Source: Spirochaetaceae bacterium (lineage in GTDB: Bacteria > Spirochaetota > Spirochaetia > DSM-27196 > SKKC01). Taken from it: a stretch of 30,782 nucleotides of DNA. Below the pieces are notes generated by a model. It searched no databases, was not told the origin of the DNA, and was given only the letters and a program-made list of their open reading frames with translations. The position numbers and the translations under genes were made by a program. Shown here piece after piece: positions 22,522 to 29,966 of this stretch. Each line of letters starts with the position of its first letter. Within the stretch, counting starts at the first letter, position 1. The stretch is from the NCBI GenBank assembly GCA_003554375.1, contig PWGF01000029.1, forward strand, positions 1 to 30,782. The letters are read 5' to 3'.

Positions 22522-23766
22522 ATGCGGGCGGCCAACGGTGCTCTTCCGCTTGTAGCTTCTCTACTGCTGTCGGCAGGGGTCGCTCACGGCGAACAGCTCG
22601 ACATGCTCTATATGGCGCAGGCCGGCTATCAGCCCTCGGACATCCTGGAACGGGCTGACTCTTTCGAAGAAGAGCGAGGAATTGCCGTGGAGCTTTCGTT
22701 CGTCGAATACGAAGAGCAATACGATCTGATACTGGAGTCCTCCGGAAAGCCTGTTGCTGACTACGACGTCATCCTGGTCGACTTGATCTGGACGGCGGAG
22801 TTCGCCGAAGAGGAGATCATCGATCCGGTCCCTCCGGAGCTCAGAGAGGAGGTGGAAGGCGGGATCATCCCCGAGATATACTCGGCCTTCTTCTACAACG
22901 ACGTGCTCTGGGCTATGCCGTTTCTCGCCAATTTCCAGCTTCTGTATACGAACGTGGCGCTGCTGGAAGAAGCCGGGTTCTCGCGGCCGCCTGGGACGCT
23001 CGAGGAGTTGGTAGACTACGCCGCCGAGGCCAAGCGGCGTGAGGTTCTGGAATACCCGATCTTTCTGCCGTTGCGTAGACAGGAGGCGCTGATCTGTGTC
23101 TTCGTGTGGCTTACGGGTGCGTTCGGAGGTGATCTTGTCGACGCCGAAGGACGGATCGATGTGACGCAGGAGGCGCCGACCGAAGCGTTACAGTTCCTCC
23201 GCCGCCTATTGGATGAAGGGCTCCTGAATCCGTATTCGCTTGAGCAAGAAGAGGTCTTCGCCGCGGAAGTGTTCGCCTGGGGGGACAGCCTCTTTACGGT
23301 GAACTGGACCTTTCTGGAAGAGCGGGTTGCGGAAGTGGAGGGCGCGACGGAGGAGGATATGAGGGCAAGCCTGATCCCCCTGTCCGAAGCGTACGCCGCC
23401 GGGGGCGGACGGAGTAGCACTGTAAGCGGCTACCAGGGGCTTTCCGTTCCGCGCAACAGCAATCACAAGGGCGAAGCGTGGGAGTTCATACGGTACCTGG
23501 CATCCCCGGAGTTCCAGCGCGACCACCCGAGTGAGATGCCGGTGTGGAAAGATGTGTGGGGAGACGACGACCTAACGGAAGCGGGATCCGGGATCCGGCT
23601 GAAGCGGGAACAGCTGGCGGGTGCTCGCCATCGTCCAATCCATCCGGACTATCGGGCGGTCAGTGATCGGCTTCAGTACTGGATCCATCGGTCACTTCGG
23701 GGGGACGCCGAGCCTTCCGTTGCGCTGCGGAACGCGCAGGCGGAGATCGATCGCCTTGTGGATTGA
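22522..23766 (+). CDS. Periplasmic family-1 solute-binding protein, candidate sensor partner of the adjacent kinase
   Basis: 414 residues. A signal peptide (about 1-23, PLVASLLLSAGVAHG) has no lipobox Cys, so a soluble periplasmic protein is expected. The mature part follows the family-1 binding-protein pattern: DILERADSFEEERGIAVELSFVEYEEQYDLIL, YDVILVDLIWTAEFAEE, LWAMPFLANFQLLYTNVALLEEAGF, WGDSLFTVNWTFLEERV and KGEAWEFIRYLASPEFQRD. No permease genes follow it; the next genes are a sensor kinase and a sigma-54 activator, and the kinase has a large extracytoplasmic domain. I infer that this protein presents a sugar to the kinase rather than serving transport alone; a transporter function with distant permeases remains possible. 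The start coincides with a predicted +1, suggesting a leaderless mRNA. Confidence 0.85.
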   Translation: MRAANGALPLVASLLLSAGVAHGEQLDMLYMAQAGYQPSDILERADSFEEERGIAVELSFVEYEEQYDLILESSGKPVADYDVILVDLIWTAEFAEEEIIDPVPPELREEVEGGIIPEIYSAFFYNDVLWAMPFLANFQLLYTNVALLEEAGFSRPPGTLEELVDYAAEAKRREVLEYPIFLPLRRQEALICVFVWLTGAFGGDLVDAEGRIDVTQEAPTEALQFLRRLLDEGLLNPYSLEQEEVFAAEVFAWGDSLFTVNWTFLEERVAEVEGATEEDMRASLIPLSEAYAAGGGRSSTVSGYQGLSVPRNSNHKGEAWEFIRYLASPEFQRDHPSEMPVWKDVWGDDDLTEAGSGIRLKREQLAGARHRPIHPDYRAVSDRLQYWIHRSLRGDAEPSVALRNAQAEIDRLVD

Positions 23767-23864
23767 GATCGAGAGCTTCTTCCTGGAGTGCTCGAGCTAT
23801 CGGAGCAGCGCCGGAGCGATTAAGACGTCCGCCGGAGGCGTCGTTGGAGCTGGAGACTGAGCGG

Positions 23865-25934
23865 ATGAAACCTTCCAAGCTGAGAATCTCCACAAAAGTA
23901 GCGCTACTCTTTGTGGGCCTCATCTTGCTCCAGGGAGCGGGTATCCTGGTTAGCCTCACTACGGTCATCTCCCGGACTCAGAACGAGGCGTTCCGAACCC
24001 AGATGGCTCGTACGATGATGGGTATCGACGCCTACCTAGAGGCCGTGCTCGATGAGCAGACGATTCAAGCCGACCTGCTCTCCGGGCAGGCCAAGATCAT
24101 CGACTACACGGATTACGGTCTGCAGAATCTGTTGAGACATCAGCTGTCGATCTATCGCCACTCACTCCAGATGAGCTCGGTGGCGATTTACCGTGAGCCG
24201 GGAGGCGCGCCGTTTGCCCGGGTGGGAGAGGATCCCGAGGCCCTGGGGATCCCTTCGGAACGTATCGAGGACGCTTTTCGAGGCGAAGAGACCTTCCGGC
24301 TTTCTTCGGATGCGCGGCAGGCTATGCTCACCGCGTTTGCGCCGATCGAGCGAGAGGGCGTTACGATCGGAGTCGTCGGTGTCGGAAGGCGGCTGGACGA
24401 GAGGTTCGTGGACCGGTTGCAGTCGTTCACTCATACCACGATCGTGCTGTCCGTAGGCGAGTATGCGGTGGCGGTCGATGAGCTGGACGCGCGCACCATC
24501 CGCCGCTTGTCGGAGATGACGGAGCGAGAACGGCGGCTCGACGGTGTCGGCGTCATCGGCGACTACGTGGTAGGAACCGTATCGATGGCGGGTTTGGGTG
24601 AGCCCGATGCCCGGGTGTACGTTCTTCTCGACACTTCTCAAGAACGCCGGCTTCTCTCACGGTACAATATGCTGTCGGTGAGCTTGACTTCGCTCGTGAT
24701 CGTCCTTGCCCTCCTAATGGCGCTCGTCTTCTACCGCGTCACTTTCAATAGGCCGTTTCAGGATTTACTGAGCGGAGTGCACAAGATAGCCGAAGGGGAT
24801 TTCGAGCACGATGTGCGGGCACCTTCCGATGACGAATTCGGCGAGCTTGCGTGGGCGTTCAACAGAATGCGGGTGAATATCGTGGCGCGGGAGCGCGAGT
24901 TACTGCAGCTGTCGTTGTACAATGCGCTCATTCTGGACAATGTGCCCAGCGGCATAATCACGGCGAGCCTGGAACGTGAGGTCACGACCTTCAATTCCGC
25001 AGCTACTCGCATCCTGGGAATAGACGGCCAATCGGTAGTGGCCACGGAGCTTTCGGAGAGCGCCCTGCCACGAGGGCTTCTGGAGCTCATCGAGGAAGGG
25101 CTTACCCGGGATCGGTACGAGAACGGGCAGGAGCTGCGTGTCACACGAAACGGAGGCGTAGTGATTCTCAGCGTCACCACCTCACCGCTTCTCTCGAAGG
25201 AAGGGGAGAAGATCGGTACGATCGGAATATTCCAGGACGTGACGAAGGTGCGGCAACTCGAAGAGCGTCTCGCAGTCTCGAAACGGCTGGCGGCGCTGGG
25301 GGAAATGGCGGCCGGAGTGGCCCATCAGATGCGCAATCCGCTGGGGGTCATGAAAGTATCGGCGCAGATGCTGCGGGACGACTTCGATGTAAATCGGAAC
25401 GCGGAGAACTTTCACCGGATCACGCACATGATCGTCAATGAGATCGACACGTTGAATCTCGTCATTCGGAACCTGCTCGACTTCGCTCGGCCGCGGGAGG
25501 CGCAGATGGAGCCGTGCTCGGTCAGGCAGGTCGTGGAGTCGGCGCTCGAGAACTTGCCCCTGGATAGGTATCCCGAGCTCGACATAGAATTCGTGGGATT
25601 GGACGATGTACCGCCCCATCCGATGGATCGTACGCTCATGGAGCAGGTGGTTTCGAACTTGACGCTCAACGCGATGGAGGCTTCGCCGCCGGACGCTGCG
25701 GTCCGCATTCAAGCGGGCATGGAGAACGGACAGTTGTATATCGAGGTGCGCGATTGGGGGGAGGGGTTCTCGGAGCCGGCTCGTGGTCAGATTTTCAACC
25801 CGTTCTTCACCACGAAGCCCAAAGGCACCGGCCTTGGGCTTTCTATCGCCCATCAGATCGTGGAACAGCACAGCGGCAGGATCGAGGTGTTCTCGGAGCC
25901 GGGCGAAGGCGCCGCCTTTCGCGTTGTCCTGTAG
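23865..25934 (+). CDS. NtrB-like sensor histidine kinase
   Basis: 689 residues. Order: membrane segment 1 (about 12-34), extracytoplasmic sensor region (about 35-268, Cache-like in length and in YTDYGLQNLLRHQLSIYRHSLQMSSVAIYRE), membrane segment 2 (about 271-291), HAMP linker (about 292-345), PAS domain (about 350-460, LDNVPSGIITASLEREVTTFNSAATRILG), dimerisation domain with phospho-acceptor His487 in AGVAHQMRNPLG, and an ATPase domain with N box SNLTLNAMEA, DWGEGF and GTGLGLSI. HQMRNPL replaces the more usual HEIRNPL, but the His is intact. ATG 23865 places the basic N terminus directly before the first membrane segment; the longer TTG-started frame overlapping the previous gene is unlikely. 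Nine bases separate it from its cognate activator. Confidence 0.93.
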   Translation: MKPSKLRISTKVALLFVGLILLQGAGILVSLTTVISRTQNEAFRTQMARTMMGIDAYLEAVLDEQTIQADLLSGQAKIIDYTDYGLQNLLRHQLSIYRHSLQMSSVAIYREPGGAPFARVGEDPEALGIPSERIEDAFRGEETFRLSSDARQAMLTAFAPIEREGVTIGVVGVGRRLDERFVDRLQSFTHTTIVLSVGEYAVAVDELDARTIRRLSEMTERERRLDGVGVIGDYVVGTVSMAGLGEPDARVYVLLDTSQERRLLSRYNMLSVSLTSLVIVLALLMALVFYRVTFNRPFQDLLSGVHKIAEGDFEHDVRAPSDDEFGELAWAFNRMRVNIVARERELLQLSLYNALILDNVPSGIITASLEREVTTFNSAATRILGIDGQSVVATELSESALPRGLLELIEEGLTRDRYENGQELRVTRNGGVVILSVTTSPLLSKEGEKIGTIGIFQDVTKVRQLEERLAVSKRLAALGEMAAGVAHQMRNPLGVMKVSAQMLRDDFDVNRNAENFHRITHMIVNEIDTLNLVIRNLLDFARPREAQMEPCSVRQVVESALENLPLDRYPELDIEFVGLDDVPPHPMDRTLMEQVVSNLTLNAMEASPPDAAVRIQAGMENGQLYIEVRDWGEGFSEPARGQIFNPFFTTKPKGTGLGLSIAHQIVEQHSGRIEVFSEPGEGAAFRVVL

Positions 25935-25943
25935 GAGTACGGC

Positions 25944-27326
25944 ATGAAGCGGATCATGGTGGTAGATGACGAGCAGAACATGTGCGAGGCACTCCGAATG
26001 CTTCTCGAGAACCAGGGATACGGAGTAGAGGTATTCACCGGAGGGAGACAAGCGATCGAGCATTTGGAACGGGGGAACGGTACTGATCTCGTGATATCCG
26101 ATCTAAAGATGCCGGGAGTGGACGGGATGAGTCTGCTCGCGTACCTGCGCGATAACTACCCCGAGATCCCGATCGTTCTGATCACCGCCTACGGGACGAT
26201 AGAGTCAGCCGTGCAGGCCATGAAGATGGGGGCGGAGGACTTCATAACCAAGCCTTTTGAAAAGGAGGTGATCACGCACCTCGTAGAGCGAGTTCTGAAA
26301 TCGGAAGAACCTGGTGCGGGAACCCGCCAACTGAAGGAGCTTGTGACGGAGACGGGGATGGTTTCGCAGAGTGATGCGATGAAACGTGTGCTCGAAACGG
26401 CGAGCCAAGTGGCTACCGCGCCAACGCCGGTACTGATCACCGGGGAAAGCGGTACCGGCAAAGGTCTTCTGGCGGAGTCGATCCATAAGCTAGGTAGCGC
26501 GCCCGACAAGCCGTTTGTGCCGATTAGCTGTCCGGCCATTCCGGAGACGCTTCTGGAGAGCGAGCTGTTCGGCTATCGCAAAGGCGCGTTTACCGGCGCC
26601 AATAGCGACTTCAAGGGGAAGATACGGATGTCGGAAGGGGGAACTCTCTTCATGGACGAGATCGCTGAGATTCCGCTTGGAGTGCAGGCCAAGCTTCTTC
26701 GGCTGCTGGAGGAAAAGCAGTTCGAGCCGCTCGGGAGCACTGCGACCGTTACTGTCCATAACCGGATTATCTGTGCAACGAATCAGAACTTGGAGCAATT
26801 GGTGCGTGAAGGGAGGTTCCGTGAGGATCTGTACTACCGAATCAACACCATTGCGCTGGAGCTGCCGCCGCTCCGCGAGCGAACCGACGATATCCTCCCG
26901 CTCGCGGAGTTCTTCATGTCACGGTCTGCGGAGGAGATGCAGAAGCCGGTGCGCGGGCTTTCTCAAGAGGTGAAGCAGGCGCTGCAGGGCTACCGTTGGC
27001 CAGGGAACATCCGAGAGCTTCGGAACGTCATGGAACGCGCGGTTGTTCTGACCCAAGGAGAATGGATCCGGCTGGGCGATCTGCCTGCCGGAGTGCGCGG
27101 GAGTAGCGCGGGGTCGCCCGGTGGATCCGTTTCGCTTTCGCACGAGAGGGTGCTTGTCGGCAGCGCCGAGGCCGGAGAGGACAAGCTGGATAGCATGGAG
27201 CGACAGATGCTCCAGCAGGCGATCGACGAGCATGGCGGCAACGTCTCAGCTGCCGCCAAGGCGCTCGGCGTATCACGCGGACGACTGCGCTACCGGATGA
27301 AGAAACACGGCCTTGCCGGTGAGTGA
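25944..27326 (+). CDS. NtrC-family sigma-54-dependent response regulator
   Basis: 460 residues with three complete domains. Receiver: acidic pair VVDDE (6-10), phospho-acceptor Asp53 in ISDLKMPG, Thr81 in ITAYGT, and Lys103 in TKPF. AAA+ domain: Walker A GESGTGKG (167-174), the sigma-54-contacting GAFTGA loop (214-217 and following), Walker B GTLFMDEI (233-240) and FREDLYYRIN. C-terminal Fis-type helix-turn-helix: GGNVSAAAKALGVSRGRLRYRMKKHGL (about 430-457). Phosphorylation by the upstream kinase should let it activate sigma-54 polymerase from distant sites. Two palindromes and a -24/-12 promoter lie directly downstream, in front of a glucose-type transporter, which makes that operon the evident target. 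Confidence 0.96.
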   Translation: MKRIMVVDDEQNMCEALRMLLENQGYGVEVFTGGRQAIEHLERGNGTDLVISDLKMPGVDGMSLLAYLRDNYPEIPIVLITAYGTIESAVQAMKMGAEDFITKPFEKEVITHLVERVLKSEEPGAGTRQLKELVTETGMVSQSDAMKRVLETASQVATAPTPVLITGESGTGKGLLAESIHKLGSAPDKPFVPISCPAIPETLLESELFGYRKGAFTGANSDFKGKIRMSEGGTLFMDEIAEIPLGVQAKLLRLLEEKQFEPLGSTATVTVHNRIICATNQNLEQLVREGRFREDLYYRINTIALELPPLRERTDDILPLAEFFMSRSAEEMQKPVRGLSQEVKQALQGYRWPGNIRELRNVMERAVVLTQGEWIRLGDLPAGVRGSSAGSPGGSVSLSHERVLVGSAEAGEDKLDSMERQMLQQAIDEHGGNVSAAAKALGVSRGRLRYRMKKHGLAGE

Positions 27327-27352
27327 GCCCGGCGTGTGGCTGGAGGCGGGCG

Positions 27353-27370
27353 TTGGCTGAGGTCAGCCAA
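27353..27370 (+). promoter_or_regulatory. Upstream activator site 1 (palindrome)
   Basis: TTGGCTGAGGTCAGCCAA: perfect eight-base arms around GG. Its centre is about 150 bases before the predicted sigma-54 start point. Together with the site at 27387 it is the likely binding site of the NtrC-type activator encoded just upstream. Confidence 0.72.
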
Positions 27371-27386
27371 AGCGGCACTACCGGGT

Positions 27387-27400
27387 GGCTGATTTCAGCC
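27387..27400 (+). promoter_or_regulatory. Upstream activator site 2 (palindrome)
   Basis: GGCTGATTTCAGCC repeats the GGCTGA-N2-TCAGCC core of site 1. The two centres are 32 bases apart, about three helical turns, so two activator dimers would bind on the same face of the DNA. Confidence 0.7.
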
Positions 27401-27409
27401 GGTTGCAGA

Positions 27410-27426
27410 GCTCTCCCCGCGAGAGC
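27410..27426 (+). other. Small hairpin between activator sites and promoter
   Basis: GCTCTC and GAGAGC pair around CCCGC. It may end the activator transcript; a TTTTT run occurs only 15 bases later, so the assignment is weak. Confidence 0.25.
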
Positions 27427-27432
27427 GTCGAG

Positions 27433-27471
27433 TTACTATCTTTTTGTGAAATAATGATTTAAGAAGTTCGG
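27433..27471. promoter_or_regulatory. AT-rich island between activator sites and sigma-54 promoter
   Basis: It stands out in GC-rich surroundings and matches the island at 12472-12499 at 23 of 28 bases (27435-27462). Its position between activator sites and a -24/-12 promoter fits a DNA-bending segment; I do not see a clear IHF consensus. Confidence 0.45.
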
Positions 27472-27487
27472 TGAGGCGCTACGAACA

Positions 27488-27504
27488 TGGCATGCCCCTT
27501 GCTT
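27488..27504 (+). promoter_or_regulatory. Sigma-54 (-24/-12) promoter
   Basis: TGGCATG, four bases, TTGCT: GG at 27489-27490 and GC at 27501-27502 are 12 bases apart, as required for sigma-54. It agrees with TGGCAYR-N4-TTGCW at all conserved positions. The predicted start point is about 27514, leaving a 23-base leader that contains AAGGAGG. Confidence 0.85.
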
Positions 27505-27536
27505 CATGTGCGGTAACCCTATTCAAGGAGGACAAC

Positions 27537-28832
27537 ATGAAAAAGGGGCTGATTCTGGTTCTCGTCTTTACGTTCGTCGGAGGCGCAATGCTCTTCGCCG
27601 GCGGTCAACAAGAGGAGGAACCGGACGTAGTCGATCCGGATCTGACCGGCACGGTCGAGGTCCTGCACTGGTGGACCGCCGGTGGTGAGGCCGAGGCTGT
27701 TCAGGTGATCCAGGATGCCGTGGAGGCGGAAGGACACACCTGGCAGGACTTCGCGGTAGCCGGCGGAGGCGGCGACGACGCGATGACCGCCCTTCGCTCC
27801 CGCGCGGTTGGCGGCAACCCGCCCACGGCTGCTCAGGTCAAGGGCCCGCAGATTCAAGAGTGGGCGCGTGAGGGCTTCCTGACCAACCTGGACCCGATCG
27901 CAGAGGAGGAAGGTTGGGATGACGTCATTCCGGGTGAGGTCGCGGAGATCTTCAAGCACGACGGGCAGTACGTAGGCGTTCCGGTCAACGTACACCGCAT
28001 GAACTGGATGTGGGTCAATCCCGATCTGTTCGACGAGATCGGCGCGGACATCCCGGAGACCTGGGATGAGTTCGAAGAGGTTGCCGACCAGTTCCAGGAA
28101 GCCGGCATCACGCCGATTGCGTGGACTGGAGGCGACATCTGGGAAGCGAGCGTACTCGAGCTCATCATCATGGGGCGCGGCGGCACCGACTTCTACAACG
28201 AAACGATGGTCCGCCGGAACCCGGTCGAGGTCGACAGCGACCTGATGGCTGAGACGCTCGAAATCCTGGAGATGGTAGCGAGCTATGCCGACGAGGGCGC
28301 GGAAGCCCGAACTTGGGATGAGTCAACCCAGATGGTCATCGAGGGCGAGGCGGCCATGCAGTTCATGGGCGACTTCGCCAAGGGCGAGTTCATCGTAGCC
28401 GGTCAGGAAGCGGGCGAGGATTACGTAGCGGTGCCTGCTCCCGAGACGCAAGGTCAGTTCATGTACAACATCGATAGCTTCATCATGTTCGAGCATGAGG
28501 CCGCCGAGGCTCGCGCAGCTCAGCAGGCCATGGCCCGGCTGATCATGGATCCCGAGGTGCAGGAGGCGTTCAACCAGGCGAAGGGATCGATCCCGGTGCG
28601 AACCGACATGGACGCGGAACCGTTCGATCTGCCGGCACAGGATGCGATGGAGGCATTCTCCGGCGCCGCTGAGACCGGCGATCTGGTTCCGAGCATGGCG
28701 CACGAAATGGCCGTGGGACGTGCCGTCCGTGGAGCGATTCTGGACGTGGTAACTGAATTCATTACGACGGACCAGCTCACCGCACGAGAGACCGCTACGC
28801 GGCTTGCGGATGCGGTTGCCGGCGCGCTCTAG
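27537..28832 (+). CDS. gtsA: Glucose/mannose-type ABC transporter binding protein
   Basis: 431 residues. The leader is KKGLILVLVFTFVGGAMLFAGG (2-23) followed by an acidic linker. The mature protein closely follows the GtsA-like glucose/mannose binding proteins known from Pseudomonas and Thermus: EVLHWWTAGGEAEAVQ, VAGGGGDDAMTALRSRAVGGNPPTAAQVKGPQIQEWAREG, YVGVPVNVHRMNWMWVNPDLF, a conserved TGGDIWEASVLELIIMG segment, and GQFMYNIDSF. It delivers glucose or a related hexose to the two permeases that follow. ATG 27537 is preceded by AAGGAGG at ideal spacing; the frame is open upstream to 27471 but the sigma-54 promoter lies within that stretch. Expression should depend on the upstream two-component system. 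A long hairpin separates it from the permease gene. Confidence 0.92.
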   Translation: MKKGLILVLVFTFVGGAMLFAGGQQEEEPDVVDPDLTGTVEVLHWWTAGGEAEAVQVIQDAVEAEGHTWQDFAVAGGGGDDAMTALRSRAVGGNPPTAAQVKGPQIQEWAREGFLTNLDPIAEEEGWDDVIPGEVAEIFKHDGQYVGVPVNVHRMNWMWVNPDLFDEIGADIPETWDEFEEVADQFQEAGITPIAWTGGDIWEASVLELIIMGRGGTDFYNETMVRRNPVEVDSDLMAETLEILEMVASYADEGAEARTWDESTQMVIEGEAAMQFMGDFAKGEFIVAGQEAGEDYVAVPAPETQGQFMYNIDSFIMFEHEAAEARAAQQAMARLIMDPEVQEAFNQAKGSIPVRTDMDAEPFDLPAQDAMEAFSGAAETGDLVPSMAHEMAVGRAVRGAILDVVTEFITTDQLTARETATRLADAVAGAL

Positions 28833-28897
28833 CTTCCGTAACTAGTTCACGCTACTAGAGAGTACATCTGGAAGCGTTGTATAGAATGCCGGTGGTT

Positions 28898-28932
28898 GTG
28901 GCGGGTGCCGAGATCCGGCGCCCGTCCGCCAC
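28898..28932 (+). other. Strong hairpin between gtsA and the first permease gene
   Basis: GTGGCGG-GTGCCG (28898-28910) pairs with CGGCGC (28916-28921) and CCGCCAC (28926-28932), with a four-base bulge and an AGATC loop: 13 pairs including one G-U. The likely role is to protect or partly terminate the binding-protein mRNA. Confidence 0.55.
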
Positions 28933-28954
28933 CGGGCCTCGCGAGCGCGGCCGC

Positions 28955-28981
28955 CTCCGGAAGATCTGTTAGTTTCCGGAG
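28955..28981 (+). other. Second hairpin before the permease gene
   Basis: CTCCGGAA (28955-28962) and TTCCGGAG (28974-28981) are perfect complements with an 11-base loop. It lies 23 bases after the first hairpin and 49 before the permease start. Confidence 0.5.
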
Positions 28982-29030
28982 CAGCTGTCGGGCATGGAAG
29001 AACGGCGTTTCCAAACGGTGGAGGTTTCCT

Positions 29031-29966
29031 GTGAGCTCACAGATCAGAACTCGGAGTAAACGCGACGCAACGAGGCGACCGCGTCGTCGATGGCTGGGAA
29101 AGGGCGGCATCATACCGCGATTGGCGCTCACTCCCTCGCTCGTGATCATGTTGGTGTTTATCTATGGATTCATCGGGTGGACGCTTCTTCTCTCGTTCAC
29201 CCAATCCCGGATGTTGCCCAACTTCAGCAGCTTCGTCGGGCTGGAACAGTACATCAACTTGTTCAGCCAGCCGCGATGGATCGTCGCGATGAGGAACCTC
29301 GTAGTTTTCACTGGGTTGTTCATCGGAGGATGCATTGTCGTCGGGCTTGTTATAGCAATTCTTCTGGACCAGCGCGTACGAGGTGGCCGTGTACTACAGA
29401 CGGTCTACCTCTATCCCATGGCGCTTTCGTTCATCGTCACCGGTACGATCTGGCGGTGGCTCTTCAACCCGACCATGGGGATCGAGCGGCTCTTCAATGC
29501 GATGGGATTCAGTGAGTTCACGTTCCGTTGGATTGTGGAACCGCAGATGGCGTTATACACGATCGTCATTGCCGCAGCCTGGCAGTCTACGGGCTACATC
29601 ATGACCCTGTTCCTAGCGGGACTGCGCGGCGTAGACAGCTCTATACCGGAAGCCGCGCAGGTGGATGGGGCGACCATGCCTATGATCTACCGGAGAATCA
29701 TCATCCCGACGTTGCGTCCCGTCTTCCTCAGTGCGGTAGTGATCCTGGCCCACCTTTCGATTAAAGCGTTCGACTTGGTGGTCGTGATGACCGGAGGCGG
29801 TCCCGGAATCGCAACGGATATGCCGGCTACATTCATGTTCGACTTTTCGTTCAGATACGACCGGCTCGCCATGGGCGCGGCAAGCTCGATCATGATGCTG
29901 TTGATGATCCTAATCATCATGGTCCCTTATCTCATCGCTGAATCGCGAGGTACCCGCAATGCGTGA
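29031..29966 (+). CDS. gtsB: Glucose/mannose-type ABC transporter permease 1
   Basis: 311 residues, the normal size for the family, with six hydrophobic segments. Marks: LALTPSLVIMLVFIYGFIGWTLLLSFTQSRMLPNFSSFVGLEQY, YPMALSFIVTGTIWRWLFNPTMGIE, and the cytoplasmic EAA loop EAAQVDGATMPMIYRRIIIPTLRP that contacts the ATPase. The start is GTG 29031 with GGTGGAGGT six bases upstream; the in-frame region before it contains two hairpins and is not coding-like. The last codons overlap the next permease gene by eight bases. Contrast with the first sugar operon: these permeases have no insertions. Confidence 0.93.
   Translation: MSSQIRTRSKRDATRRPRRRWLGKGGIIPRLALTPSLVIMLVFIYGFIGWTLLLSFTQSRMLPNFSSFVGLEQYINLFSQPRWIVAMRNLVVFTGLFIGGCIVVGLVIAILLDQRVRGGRVLQTVYLYPMALSFIVTGTIWRWLFNPTMGIERLFNAMGFSEFTFRWIVEPQMALYTIVIAAAWQSTGYIMTLFLAGLRGVDSSIPEAAQVDGATMPMIYRRIIIPTLRPVFLSAVVILAHLSIKAFDLVVVMTGGGPGIATDMPATFMFDFSFRYDRLAMGAASSIMMLLMILIIMVPYLIAESRGTRNA

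Noticed and set aside
25182..26063. A 293-codon minus-strand frame opposite the kinase
   Set aside because: Covers the HisKA and ATPase domains on the other strand, which are plainly the real coding sequence.
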